The notes under the pieces: model-generated | Told to the model about the DNA's origin: nothing | Database searches by the model: none | The model's input: only the letters and a program-made list of their open reading frames with translations | From: an uncultured Alistipes sp. | GTDB taxonomy: Bacteria; Bacteroidota; Bacteroidia; Bacteroidales; Rikenellaceae | NCBI GenBank assembly: GCA_947591475.1 | Contig: CANQDE010000004.1 | Span: 1 to 64,000, forward strand | Direction: 5' to 3' | Length of the DNA: 64,000 nucleotides | Position numbers and translations under genes: made by a program | Shown: piece by piece, positions 24,560 to 32,949 of the stretch | How positions within the stretch are numbered: the first letter of the stretch is position 1 | Layout: each line of letters begins with the position of its first letter

Positions 24560-25822
24560 TTAGTCGCGGATGGCTGCTACACCGGGCAGGTCGCCGAACT
24601 CGATGTACTCCAGCAGCGCGCCGCCGCCGGTCGAGATGTACGACACCTTGTCGGCCAGACCGAACTTGTTGACGCAGGCCACCGAGTCGCCGCCGCCGAT
24701 GAGCGAATAGGCTCCTTTCGAAGTCGTTTCGGCAATCGCTTCGGCCACTTCGCGCGAACCGGTTGCGAACTTGTCGATTTCGAAGACGCCGACAGGCCCG
24801 TTCCAAAGGATCGTCTTGCAGCCGAGGATGTGCTCGCGGAAAGCCTTTTTGCCCTGCTCGCCGATGTCGACGCCCTCCCAGCCGTCGGGAATGTTGTCGG
24901 CCGGAGCATCCTTCGTATTGGCATCCTGCGCGAACTTGTCGGCAATCAGTGCGTCGGGCGACATAACCAGCTGAACGCCCTTCTTTTTAGCCAGTTCCAG
25001 AATTTCGAGCGCTACGGGGAACATATCGGGTTCGCAGATCGAGTTGCCGACCTTGCCGCCCTGTGCGGCAGCGAACGTGTAGGTCATGCCGCCGCCGATG
25101 ACGATCGAATCGACCTTCTCGATGAGGGCCTTGATGACGCCGATTTTGGTCGAGACCTTCGACCCGCCGATGATGGCGCAGAACGGATGGGCGGGCTTTT
25201 CCATCAGCGACGAAATCGCCTTCACCTCTTTCTCCATCAGATAACCGAACATTTTGTCGTGCGGGAAGAACTCGGCGATGACGTAGGTCGATGCGTGCTT
25301 GCGGTGCGCCGTGCCGAATGCGTCATTTATATAACAATCCGCGTATGATGCCAGCTTTTTAGAAAACTCCTTCTGCGGGCCCTTTTTGAAAGCTGCTTTC
25401 GCTGCCTTCTCCTCCTCTTTCGAGAGGCCCTCTTTCAGGTCGCGGGGTTTGCCCTCCTCTTCGGCGTAGAAACGCAGGTTTTCGAGCAACATCACCTCGC
25501 CGGGCTTCAGATTCTTAGCCATTTCGGCGGCCTTCTCGCCCATGCAGTCGCCTGCGAAAGCGACCTTCGTGCCGAGCGCCTCCTCGACGGCCCCGACGAT
25601 CTGGCTCAACGAGTATTTCGGATCGGGATTCTTTTTGGGACGACCGAGGTGCGACATGAGAATCGCCGAACCGCCGGCTGCAAGCACCTTTTTGATGGTG
25701 GGAACGGCTGCCCGGATGCGGGTGTTGTCCGTTACGACGCCCTGTTCGTTGAGGGGTACATTGAAGTCCACGCGGATGATGGCGCGTTTGCCCTTGAAAT
25801 CATAATTTTCGATTGTTGCCAT
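24560..25822 (-). CDS. pgk: Phosphoglycerate kinase
   Basis: A 420-residue glycolytic enzyme that converts 1,3-bisphosphoglycerate and ADP to 3-phosphoglycerate and ATP. Motifs: RVDFNVPLN (about 17-25), [50 protein letters not shown] and the C-terminal nucleotide loop [13 protein letters not shown]. It is somewhat longer than E. coli Pgk (387), with a Lys/Glu-rich insert at about 129-152. A TAACTTTG promoter lies about 105 bases upstream on the minus strand. No other glycolytic gene is adjacent. Confidence 0.97.
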   Translation of the reverse strand: MATIENYDFKGKRAIIRVDFNVPLNEQGVVTDNTRIRAAVPTIKKVLAAGGSAILMSHLGRPKKNPDPKYSLSQIVGAVEEALGTKVAFAGDCMGEKAAEMAKNLKPGEVMLLENLRFYAEEEGKPRDLKEGLSKEEEKAAKAAFKKGPQKEFSKKLASYADCYINDAFGTAHRKHASTYVIAEFFPHDKMFGYLMEKEVKAISSLMEKPAHPFCAIIGGSKVSTKIGVIKALIEKVDSIVIGGGMTYTFAAAQGGKVGNSICEPDMFPVALEILELAKKKGVQLVMSPDALIADKFAQDANTKDAPADNIPDGWEGVDIGEQGKKAFREHILGCKTILWNGPVGVFEIDKFATGSREVAEAIAETTSKGAYSLIGGGDSVACVNKFGLADKVSYISTGGGALLEYIEFGDLPGVAAIRD

Positions 25823-25925
25823 ACATTTATTAATTTTGTTGAATTTCTATCGAGTGTTGGTGGATGATCGGTTTCGATGTCTCTTTTCCGAAAAATCCAT
25901 GCTGCAAAGTGCATGCTTCGCCCGA

Positions 25926-25933
25926 CAAAGTTA
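25926..25933 (-). promoter_or_regulatory. Probable pgk promoter (-7 TAACTTTG)
   Basis: On the minus strand AAATTTTTTGTAACTTTG gives TAACTTTG about 104 bases ahead of the pgk start. It is back to back with the plus-strand tandem promoters of the R5 cassette. Confidence 0.65.
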
Positions 25934-25957
25934 CAAAAAATTTGTTTTTGCACTCGA

Positions 25958-26045
25958 TTTTTCCTATCTTTGACTGCGTCGAAGATACTTTGCCTCGGCA
26001 ATGCTCAAATAAATTTGGCATTACGCTCGGCTTTTCGTATCTTTG
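25958..26045 (+). repeat. R5 tandem-promoter cassette, copy 1
   Basis: TATCTTTG at 25965-25972 and again at 26038-26045, separated by CGTCGAAGATACT, GCCTCGGCAA, CAAATAAATTTG and CTCGGCTT. The second box has TTG at 26015-26017 (20-bp spacer) and starts ncRNA copy B. The same cassette occurs upstream of efp (33731-33816). Confidence 0.75.
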
Positions 26046-26051
26046 TCGCAG

Positions 26052-26224
26052 ACATACTGAAAGCGCATCAGCTTTTCTTCTGCAATCGAAACTTGGACAT
26101 TTCGAGCCGGTAAGAAGAAAAAGGTTGATGCTCGCGCTGTTTTTCAGCGCGGGCATTTCTTCAATCTTCTTACAGGGCAGTCCAAGGCCTCGATTGCGGG
26201 TTGAGTGATTTGCCCGCTTTTTTT
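26052..26224 (+). ncRNA. Structured multicopy RNA, copy B
   Basis: The most diverged of the three copies and therefore the most informative. The outer helix is GCAATCG/CGATTGC where A has TTGTTCG/CGAACAA and C has GTATTCA/TGAATAC. The second is CTTGGAC/GTCCAAG where A has TTTGGAC/GTCCAAA. The third is GTAAGAAGA/TCTTCTTAC where A has ACAATAGAAGA/TCTTCTATTGT. The apical GCTCGCGC stem and U-rich loop are kept, as is TTGAGTGATTTGCCCGC with its T run. It is transcribed from the second promoter of the R5 cassette, opposite to pgk and the U32 gene. Confidence 0.8.
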
Positions 26225-26368
26225 ATGTCCATAGCTACACGACGGGCCGAACTCTTCGGAGGAACTTCTCGACGTTTTCGATCATTCTGATTCTTAAATG
26301 AATGTACTTCGCCTTAATGATTGAAATCGGTTCCTTTCGACTGAATTTGGTCCGTCGCTTTTTGAATC
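26225..26368 (+). repeat. Conserved 3' tail of the multicopy RNA element, copy B
   Basis: It aligns closely with the tail of copy C (CATAGCTACAC, GGGCCGAAC, GATCATTCTGATTCTT, ACTTCGCCTTAATGATTG, TTTGGTCCG) and less closely with A. It ends in CGAC/GTCG then CTTTTTG, a second terminator-like end. Confidence 0.6.
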
Positions 26369-26695
26369 GTCCCGTTCAAATGGGCCGGAAGCGAAGAAAA
26401 CGTTGGAAAGCAAATCGACCGTCAACCGCGCTAATAAGGCCCTTTCATAAGGGCTGCGGGCCGAAGCCTCCGCCCGCGGAGGCCCGCCTTTGGCGTCCTC
26501 CGCAGTCTTCGCCCCGCCGCTTTTGAAAGCGGTTCCCGATGCGGTGAATTCTGCACTGTGCTTGGTGAGGCTCTCTTCGCTGCCCTCCGTTTTTTGGTAA
26601 AAGGGAAACGGGCTGGAAGCGATGATGACGTTCGAAAGCTCAATAACGATCTACCGCATAAGGAACCCCGTTCAAACGGGGGCACTAATAAAAAG
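26369..26695. repeat. R1/R3 composite between ncRNA B and U32 gene
   Basis: A reverse R1 (CCCGTTCAAATGGGCCGGAAGC) is followed by an R3 element (26456-26518), a forward R1 starting CCGCTTTTGAAAGCGG at about 26517 with CTTCGCTGCCCTCCG, and a reverse R1 ending in CCCGTTCAAACGGGGGC (about 26668-26684). On the minus strand this last hairpin includes the stop codon of the U32 gene. Confidence 0.7.
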
Positions 26696-27913
26696 GTGGT
26701 CGCCGCGACGAATTAATTCGTGGGTGCGGATGGCGCAGAGTTGGCCTTGCACGACGCTGGCAACTTCGGTGCCATCGGGGCCGTGCAGCTCTTCCAGCTG
26801 TTGTTCGACGACCCCCGTCGTGGGGCCCATGAAGAAAATCGCGTCGCCCACGGCCAGCGGAGCCGCTTCGACCGACACTTCGGCGACCGAAATTTTCTTG
26901 TAGAAGTTCGTTACCTTGCCGACATAGACCTTGCGCCGCGTGGCCGACGAACCGTAGCCCGGGCTGTGCTCTACGACCGGACGTCCGGCATAGTAGCCTT
27001 CCCAGAATCCGCGATTGAAAACCGTTCGCAGCCGTTCTTTGTATCCGGCTGCCGCTTCGGGCGTATAGGTGCCCGCTTCGATGGCGCGCAGGGCTTCGTC
27101 GTAGGTCTCGACGACCCGTTTCACGTACTCCGCACCGCGGGCACGCCCCTCGATCTTCAGCACGCGGACGCCTGCGGCGATCATCTTGTCGAGGAAGTCG
27201 ATCGTGCACAGGTCTTTGGGCGACAGGACGTATTGCCCGTCGACGTCGAGTTCGGCGCCCGTCTCCTTATCGCGCACGGTGTATTTTCGGCGGCAGAGCT
27301 GGCGGCAGGCTCCTCGGTTGGCCGAACAGTTGGTCTCGTACAACGAAAGGTAACATTTGCCCGATATGGACATGCAGAGTGCGCCGTGAGCGAACATTTC
27401 GATTCCGACCAGCTCGCCGCGCGGCCCGCGAATGTCGTTCTCGACGATTTCGCGATGGATGGCGGCGACCTGCTCGAGGGTCAGTTCGCGGGCCAGCACG
27501 ACCGTATCGGCCCACTGGGCGAAGAAGCGCACGGCTTCGGAGTTGGAGATGTTGCTTTGGGTCGAGATGTGCACCTCCTGTCCGATGCGGCGGGCGTAGA
27601 GGATGGCCGCCAAGTCGGTGGCGATGATGGCATCGACCCCTTCGCGACGGGCGCAGTCGATGACCTCGTGCACGGTGGCCATTTCGTCCTCGTAGACGAT
27701 GGTGTTGACCGTGAGGTAGGCTTTGATGCCCGCGTCATGGGCGGTGCGGACGATGCGGGCAAGGTCGTCGAGGGTGAAGTTGGCGGCCGACGCCGAACGC
27801 ATGTTCAACTTGCCGACGCCGAAATAGACCGAATCGGCTCCGGCCTGAATTGCCGCCGCCAAGGCCTCGTAAGACCCGACGGGCGCCATGATTTCAATAT
27901 CGGAACGAAGCAT
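26672..27913 (-). CDS. U32 peptidase-family protein (TrhP-like)
   Basis: A 413-residue protein with a TIM-barrel-like start IEIMAPVGSYEALAAAIQAG and the U32 signature EMFAHGALCMSISGKCYLS (about 170-188). Conserved cysteines in this signature and in NRGACRQLCRRKY are those that bind an iron-sulfur cluster in this family. U32 proteins of this type (TrhP/YegQ) work in prephenate-dependent hydroxylation of tRNA wobble uridine, and the older label is collagenase-like peptidase. The last residues (SAPV) and the TGA stop are supplied by an R1 hairpin. The prenyl synthase gene lies 13 bases upstream. Confidence 0.88.
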   Translation of the reverse strand: MLRSDIEIMAPVGSYEALAAAIQAGADSVYFGVGKLNMRSASAANFTLDDLARIVRTAHDAGIKAYLTVNTIVYEDEMATVHEVIDCARREGVDAIIATDLAAILYARRIGQEVHISTQSNISNSEAVRFFAQWADTVVLARELTLEQVAAIHREIVENDIRGPRGELVGIEMFAHGALCMSISGKCYLSLYETNCSANRGACRQLCRRKYTVRDKETGAELDVDGQYVLSPKDLCTIDFLDKMIAAGVRVLKIEGRARGAEYVKRVVETYDEALRAIEAGTYTPEAAAGYKERLRTVFNRGFWEGYYAGRPVVEHSPGYGSSATRRKVYVGKVTNFYKKISVAEVSVEAAPLAVGDAIFFMGPTTGVVEQQLEELHGPDGTEVASVVQGQLCAIRTHELIRRGDHLFISAPV

Positions 27914-27926
27914 GAATGACGAATCG

Positions 27927-28898
27927 TTATTTTTTTCGCCCCATCAGGCTTTTGGAAAACTCTTTGAGCTGGCGGACGCGCTGCGGATCGGTCGTCAGCG
28001 TGTCCAGTAAGGCCAAGGCCCGATCGAACCGCACCGAAATCTGTTGTTCGGTCAGTCGCGGAATGTCGTATCGGTCGTAAACCGCCTTGACTGCGGCGAT
28101 CTTTTCGGCGTCGGTCAGCTTTGGATTCTTCGCTGTCGAACGCAGTACTTCGCGATCGGGTTCGTCGGCATGGCTCATGGCCGTAATCATCAGATAGGTT
28201 TTCTTGCCTTCGAGAATGTCGCCGCCGATGGCCTTGCCCAATCGCTCGTCGCCGTAGCTGTCCAACAAATCGTCCTGCAACTGGAAGGCTAACCCCAGTT
28301 CGGTGGCGAACCGGCGCAGCTTGCGGCGATCCTCCTCCGGCGCTCCGCCCAGCAAGGCCCCGATGACCGTCGAACCGGCTAACAAGACCGACGTTTTCAG
28401 TTCGATCATGTGCATGTATTCGACCACCGAGACCTTCGGTTTGCTTTCGAAATCCATGTCGTACTGCTGCCCCTCGCACACTTGGAGCGCCATTTCGTTG
28501 AAAACTTTCAGCAATTCGGGAAGTTGCGCCTCGGGACTTTGGGTCAATAACCGGTAGGCGCAGATGAGCATGGCATCGCCCGAGAGGATGGCGGCGTTTT
28601 GGCCCCATTTGGCGAATACCGAAGGCTTGCCGCGACGCACGGCGGCATGATCCATGATGTCGTCGTGCAACAGGGTGAAGTTGTGGAATGTCTCCACGGC
28701 TGCGGCCGCCGGCAGCGCCGGCCGGATGTCGTCGGTGTAGAGCCCGCAGGCCAGCAGTACGAGCATCGGACGCAAGCGTTTGCCGCCGCCGACCATCGAA
28801 TAGGTGATCGGAGCATAAAGTCGTTCGGGTTCGGTCGGCGATTCGCATTGGGCCAGATAGTTCTCGATGGCCGTGAGCAGTTGTTCATTGGTTTGCAT
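27927..28898 (-). CDS. Polyprenyl synthetase (isoprenyl diphosphate synthase)
   Basis: A 323-residue trans-prenyltransferase. First aspartate-rich motif LLHDDIMDHAAVRRGKP (about 76-92), second QLQDDLLDSYGD (about 206-217), plus GGGKRLRPMLVLLAC (about 32-46). It condenses allylic diphosphates with IPP to give farnesyl- or geranylgeranyl-type products for quinone or undecaprenyl synthesis. Chain length cannot be set with certainty; the residues before the first DD motif (FHNFTLLHDD) are aromatic, favouring a short-chain product. It precedes the U32 gene by 13 bases. Confidence 0.9.
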   Translation of the reverse strand: MQTNEQLLTAIENYLAQCESPTEPERLYAPITYSMVGGGKRLRPMLVLLACGLYTDDIRPALPAAAAVETFHNFTLLHDDIMDHAAVRRGKPSVFAKWGQNAAILSGDAMLICAYRLLTQSPEAQLPELLKVFNEMALQVCEGQQYDMDFESKPKVSVVEYMHMIELKTSVLLAGSTVIGALLGGAPEEDRRKLRRFATELGLAFQLQDDLLDSYGDERLGKAIGGDILEGKKTYLMITAMSHADEPDREVLRSTAKNPKLTDAEKIAAVKAVYDRYDIPRLTEQQISVRFDRALALLDTLTTDPQRVRQLKEFSKSLMGRKK

Positions 28899-28971
28899 GA
28901 CGGGAATGGGTTATGGAAAGCCTAATCGTCCCCAAAAATAGGAAAAAATTTCGGTGTAGCCGAATTTTTAT

Positions 28972-28979
28972 TAACTTTG
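28972..28979 (+). promoter_or_regulatory. Promoter of the ROK kinase gene (TAACTTTG)
   Basis: TAACTTTG about 100 bases before the 29082 ATG. Its presence also argues against a start at 28977. Confidence 0.75.
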
Positions 28980-29081
28980 GCAAGAATATGTATCCTTGCG
29001 GTACGAATGTCCGGTGGAAAGTTCGCTCGGAGATATTATCTCGATAACATACATAAGAACAATAACATAATTAATAAAAAA

Positions 29082-30086
29082 ATGAAAAAGCTCGCGCTCG
29101 GTGTCGACATCGGCGGCATCAACACGGCCTTCGGCCTCGTGGACGAAAACGGCGACCTGTACGCCGAATCGGTCATCTCGACCAAGAAGTACCCCTATGT
29201 GGAGGATTATCCCGCTTATGTGGAGGATTTGTGCCGGTCGATGCACACGCTGGCCAATAGCCTGTCGTTCGACTATGAGCTGGCCGGCATCGGCATCGGC
29301 GCACCGAATGCCAATTATCACAACGGAACGATCGAAACCCCGCCCAATCTGTGGAAGCTCCGCGAAGGGGATTCCGACAGCGGGGAGACCCGTCGGCTGT
29401 TCCATTTGGCCGATGATATTTCGAAGCACTTCGACGGCGTGAAGACCCTCATCACCAACGACGCCAATGCCGCGACGCTCGGCGAAATGATCTTCGGCAA
29501 TGCCAAGGGCATGCGCGATTTCATCATGGTTACGCTCGGCACGGGGCTCGGATCGGGATTCGTGGCCAACGGCGAAATGATCTACGGCCACGACGGTTTC
29601 GCGGGCGAGTTGGGCCACGTCTGCGTGGAGCGGAACGGCCGCGAATGCGGTTGCGGACGGCGCGGCTGTTTGGAGACCTATGTCTCGGCCACGGGCATCA
29701 AGCGCACGGCTTTCGAGCTGATGGCGACCATGACGGCGCCCAGCAAGTTGCGCGACATCCCTTTCGCCGATTTCGATTCCTCGATGATTTCGGTCGCCGC
29801 CGAGCAGGGCGACCCCGTCGCCAAAGAGGCGTTCCGTTTCACAGGCGAGATGTTGGGCCGCGCTCTGGCCAACGTAGTTACGATTACTTCGCCCGAGGCG
29901 ATTTTCCTCTTCGGCGGTCTGTCGAAGGCGGGCAAACTCCTCTTCGAACCGACGCAATGGTACATGGAGGAGAACATGCTCTTTGTGTTCAAGAACAAGG
30001 TGAAATTGTTGCCGAGCGGCATTCAGGGCAAAAATGCGGCGATTCTCGGCGCTTCGGCGTTGATTTGGCAGTCGGTCGGCGTCTGA
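29082..30086 (+). CDS. ROK family sugar kinase (glucokinase-like)
   Basis: A 334-residue ATP-dependent hexose kinase. ATP loop LGVDIGGINTAFGLVDENG (about 5-23), catalytic-region NDANAATLGE (about 126-135), glycine-rich TLGTGLGSGFVANG, and the ROK zinc motif CGCGRRGCLE (about 190-199). No N-terminal DNA-binding domain, so it is an enzyme and not a repressor. The frame is open to 28977 but that start lies inside the promoter; MKKLALGVD at 29082 follows TTAATAAAAAA. Glucokinase is the likeliest role. Confidence 0.9.
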   Translation: MKKLALGVDIGGINTAFGLVDENGDLYAESVISTKKYPYVEDYPAYVEDLCRSMHTLANSLSFDYELAGIGIGAPNANYHNGTIETPPNLWKLREGDSDSGETRRLFHLADDISKHFDGVKTLITNDANAATLGEMIFGNAKGMRDFIMVTLGTGLGSGFVANGEMIYGHDGFAGELGHVCVERNGRECGCGRRGCLETYVSATGIKRTAFELMATMTAPSKLRDIPFADFDSSMISVAAEQGDPVAKEAFRFTGEMLGRALANVVTITSPEAIFLFGGLSKAGKLLFEPTQWYMEENMLFVFKNKVKLLPSGIQGKNAAILGASALIWQSVGV

Positions 30087-30095
30087 ACCGGAACG

Positions 30096-31271
30096 TTGGA
30101 GCGGGAGGAGTTCGATACGTTGTTGCTGCCGGAGATGCGGCGGGCGATCGACGCGGCGTGCGGGCGCGATCCGTTGGAGGTGGCGCTCGACAGCCATATC
30201 CCTCATGCCCGTTCGGTCGCCACGCAGGTCAAGTATTTGGAGCGGGCACGGCATAAGCTGCCGACATTCGCCGCCGCACGGTGCATCTTGCCGCCCCGCG
30301 CTTTCGAACAGGCGTCGAGCGAAGGGTGCGCGCTCTGCAAACGTATCGAGGGCGATCGCGTGCTCGACCTTACGTGCGGATTGGGCGTCGACGCTTGGGC
30401 GTTGAGCCGGCGGTTCCGCCGCGTAACGACCCTCGAACGCGACCCCGTGCTGGCAGCCGTCGCAGCGGAGAATTTTTCTCGATTGGGCGTTGCGAATATC
30501 GAGGTGGTCAACAGTTCGGCCGAGGAGTTCCTGCAACGCGAAGGGCTGCATTTCGATTGGATTTATGCCGACCCCGACCGGCGCAGCGCCGACGGACGGA
30601 AGTTGGTGCGGATGGAGGATTGTTCGCCCGACATGGTGGCGCTGCTGCCTCGATTGCGCGAGGCGGCACCGCGATTGTGCGTGAAAAATTCGCCGTTGTT
30701 CGACGTCGACGAGGCGTTCCGCATCTTCGGGCCGTGCCGCGTGGAGGTACTCTCGGTCGGCGACGAATGCAAAGAGGTGGTGGTCTATGCCGACGGGTCG
30801 GAACCGGAAATCGTTGCCGAAGCTGTCGGTCGCGGCCGTTTCGCGGTACCGTACGGCACGCCTTCGCCGGCTTTGCCCGAGCGGTTCGAACCGTCGCGTT
30901 ATCGTTGGCTTGCGCTGCCCGATGTCGCCTTGCGCAAGGCGCGGTTGGCCCGTCTGCGATTGGCGGGCAAGGCGGATATTTGGAGCGAAAACGGCTTCGG
31001 GTTCGCAGTCGCTCCGTTTGAGGATCCGTTGGTGCGTCTGCTGCCTGTCGAACGCATCGAACCGTTCGATCCGCGTCGGCTGAAACGCGAACTGAAAGGC
31101 CGTCGCGTCGAAATTCTCAAACGCGATTTTCCGCTCGGTCAGGAGGAGTTGATGCGTCGTTTAGGCGTCCGTTCGGGCGATGACCTGCGGTTGGCTTTCA
31201 CCCGAATCGGCAACGATTATTGGGTGCTATTTATTAATAGAAGTATAAACTATCGGCTTGTTAGTGGTTGA
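30096..31271 (+). CDS. Class I SAM methyltransferase with THUMP-like domain
   Basis: A 391-residue protein starting at a TTG codon nine bases after the ROK kinase stop; the nearest ATG would delete about 13 residues. The SAM site is VLDLTCGLGVDAWALSRRF (about 89-107), the acidic loop TTLERDPVLAAVAAENFSRLG, and a DWIYADPDRR motif (about 151-160) with the catalytic-loop appearance of rRNA/tRNA base methyltransferases. The C-terminal half resembles the THUMP-like RNA-binding domain. The end NRSINYRLVSG looks like an added tail, and an R1 repeat starts 12 bases after the stop. Confidence 0.8.
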   Translation: MEREEFDTLLLPEMRRAIDAACGRDPLEVALDSHIPHARSVATQVKYLERARHKLPTFAAARCILPPRAFEQASSEGCALCKRIEGDRVLDLTCGLGVDAWALSRRFRRVTTLERDPVLAAVAAENFSRLGVANIEVVNSSAEEFLQREGLHFDWIYADPDRRSADGRKLVRMEDCSPDMVALLPRLREAAPRLCVKNSPLFDVDEAFRIFGPCRVEVLSVGDECKEVVVYADGSEPEIVAEAVGRGRFAVPYGTPSPALPERFEPSRYRWLALPDVALRKARLARLRLAGKADIWSENGFGFAVAPFEDPLVRLLPVERIEPFDPRRLKRELKGRRVEILKRDFPLGQEELMRRLGVRSGDDLRLAFTRIGNDYWVLFINRSINYRLVSG

Positions 31272-31275
31272 AGTG

Positions 31276-31460
31276 GCTGTTTGCCGCTTTTGAAAGCGGT
31301 TCCCGATGCGATAGACCCTTGATTTGCTTCCGAAGGCCATCTTCGCTGCCGACCGTTTGAACAGGCCATCTAATAAAATGCGGCCCTTGGGGCCGCGCGA
31401 GCCGCAGCCTCGGCGGGCGAGGCTCGCTGCGCTCCCCTCGCAGGCTGCGTCCCGCAATTT
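31276..31460 (+). repeat. R1 repeat followed by R3-related GC palindrome
   Basis: R1 hairpin CCGCTTTTGAAAGCGG at about 31284, TTCCCGATGCGATAG, ATCTTCGCTGCCGACCG, then CATCTAATAAAATG. It is followed by GCGGCCCTTGGGGCCGC and AGCCTCGGCGGGCGAGGCT stems (31379-31456), related in layout but not in sequence to R3. Confidence 0.65.
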
Positions 31461-31519
31461 TGCAGGCCGGATTTGGAAAACGCTTGTACAAAAAAGTATA
31501 TAATCGCGAATAAACGATC

Positions 31520-32824
31520 ATGGAGTGGAAAAAATTATGGGTCTATTTCACCGACACGATTTTCAAACTCGACCTGCGCGAGTGGCATAATCCGGTGGCC
31601 CGCTGGTTGGTGCGGCAGTACCGGCTGTGGTTCTATACGGCTCGCGGATTAGTCGAGCACGGTACGATGGTGCGGTCGGCGGCCCTCACCTATTATACGT
31701 TGATGTCGCTGGTGCCTATCATCGCCGTGGTGTTCGCCATCGTCAAGGGGTTCGGACTGGCCGACCGGCTGATCGACAACCTCTACGGCCTCTTCCCGCA
31801 GAATCCCGAAATCATCGACTACGTGGTCGGATTCGCCGAACGGGCGCTCGCCCGTACGCAGGGCGGTATCGTGGCGGCTGTGGCTCTATTGATGCTCTTT
31901 TGGGCCGTCATCAAGGTCTTCAGCTCCATCGAAAATGCTTTCAACAACATCTGGGAGGTCAAAGTCGAACGCAGCATCGCCCGCCAATATACCGATTACA
32001 TCGCCGTGGTGCTGATCGTGCCGGTTCTCTGGATCGTGGCCAATGCCGTGGGCAACTATGCGCAGGAGCTGTTCGGAATGGACGGCCGGTGGTATCAAAC
32101 GCTGTTGATGCGGTCGGCTTCGCTGCTGGTCTTCTGGGTGATGTTCACGTTGCTCTACCTGATTATCCCCAACGCCAAGGTGCGCATCGGCAGTGCGATG
32201 ATGGCCGGTATCGTCGCCGGAACGTTCTTCTTGCTGTTCCAGTGGGGCTATGTCTATCTGCAACGGTGGATGACCTCCTACAATGCCATTTACGGCAGTT
32301 TTGTCGCGTTGCCGCTGTTGTTGATTTGGTTGCAGACGTCGTGGCAGATTCTGTTGTTCGGCGGCGAATTGTCGTTCGCCTACCAGAACATCGCCCGCTT
32401 CGGTGAGGAGCGCGAATCGCTGTTGGTCAGCTACGACCAGCGGCGGAAAATCCTGTTGGCGACGATGGTGCTCGTGGTGCGGAATTTTCGGGACAAGGGC
32501 GGGGCCTATCCGGCCGATGCCATCCGCGAACGGCTCGGTTTGCCGACCCGTATTGTGAACGATGTGCTGTTCCAGTTGGTGCAGGCCGGACAGCTGATTG
32601 CTGTGCGGAACGGAGACGACGAACGGGAGGTGGCCTATATGCCGGCGCATGAGATTTCGAAGTTGACCGTCTACGGCATCTTGGAGGCGGTGGAGCATTG
32701 CGGACAGATGCGGTTCGATTTCGCGGCGACACCCGATTTGGCGCGGGTCGATTGTGAATTGGAGCGGTTGAAAGAGGGGGCCCGCGGGTCGCAGGAGAAT
32801 GTGCGTTTAGTGGATCTTCTTTAA
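31520..32824 (+). CDS. YihY/BrkB family inner membrane protein
   Basis: A 434-residue protein with six hydrophobic segments between about 45 and 290. The family core is present: SAALTYYTLMSLVPIIAVVFAI, LMLFWAVIKVFSSIENAFNNIW and YGSFVALPLLLIWLQTSWQILLFGGELSFAYQN. It was once called RNase BN, but members are now considered integral membrane proteins of unknown transport role. The C-terminal 130 residues are soluble and resemble a winged-helix-like extension (IRERLGLPTRIVNDVLFQLV) common in Bacteroidetes homologues. Upstream is R1/GC-rich repeat DNA. Confidence 0.88.
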   Translation: MEWKKLWVYFTDTIFKLDLREWHNPVARWLVRQYRLWFYTARGLVEHGTMVRSAALTYYTLMSLVPIIAVVFAIVKGFGLADRLIDNLYGLFPQNPEIIDYVVGFAERALARTQGGIVAAVALLMLFWAVIKVFSSIENAFNNIWEVKVERSIARQYTDYIAVVLIVPVLWIVANAVGNYAQELFGMDGRWYQTLLMRSASLLVFWVMFTLLYLIIPNAKVRIGSAMMAGIVAGTFFLLFQWGYVYLQRWMTSYNAIYGSFVALPLLLIWLQTSWQILLFGGELSFAYQNIARFGEERESLLVSYDQRRKILLATMVLVVRNFRDKGGAYPADAIRERLGLPTRIVNDVLFQLVQAGQLIAVRNGDDEREVAYMPAHEISKLTVYGILEAVEHCGQMRFDFAATPDLARVDCELERLKEGARGSQENVRLVDLL

Positions 32825-32918
32825 TTGCGAAGGCTTCGGGTCGTCGGCAGGATGTGTGCCCCGTGTCGCTTCCAAAGGTTCACAAAGGATCAGCAGGATG
32901 ACATTCGAAATTTCTTCT

Positions 32919-32926
32919 TACCTTTG
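32919..32926 (+). promoter_or_regulatory. Promoter of ung (TACCTTTG)
   Basis: TACCTTTG, then the GTACCAGTTAATAAGAGG motif, then the ung ATG at 32950. The mRNA leader would be only about 17 nt and consists almost entirely of the R1-tail motif. Confidence 0.7.
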
Positions 32927-32949
32927 TACCCGTACCAGTTAATAAGAGG

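Noticed and set aside
28971..30551. Minus-strand open frame of 526 codons opposite the ROK kinase and methyltransferase
   Set aside because: Antisense shadow of two well-supported genes, with no motifs and no promoter or leader of its own.
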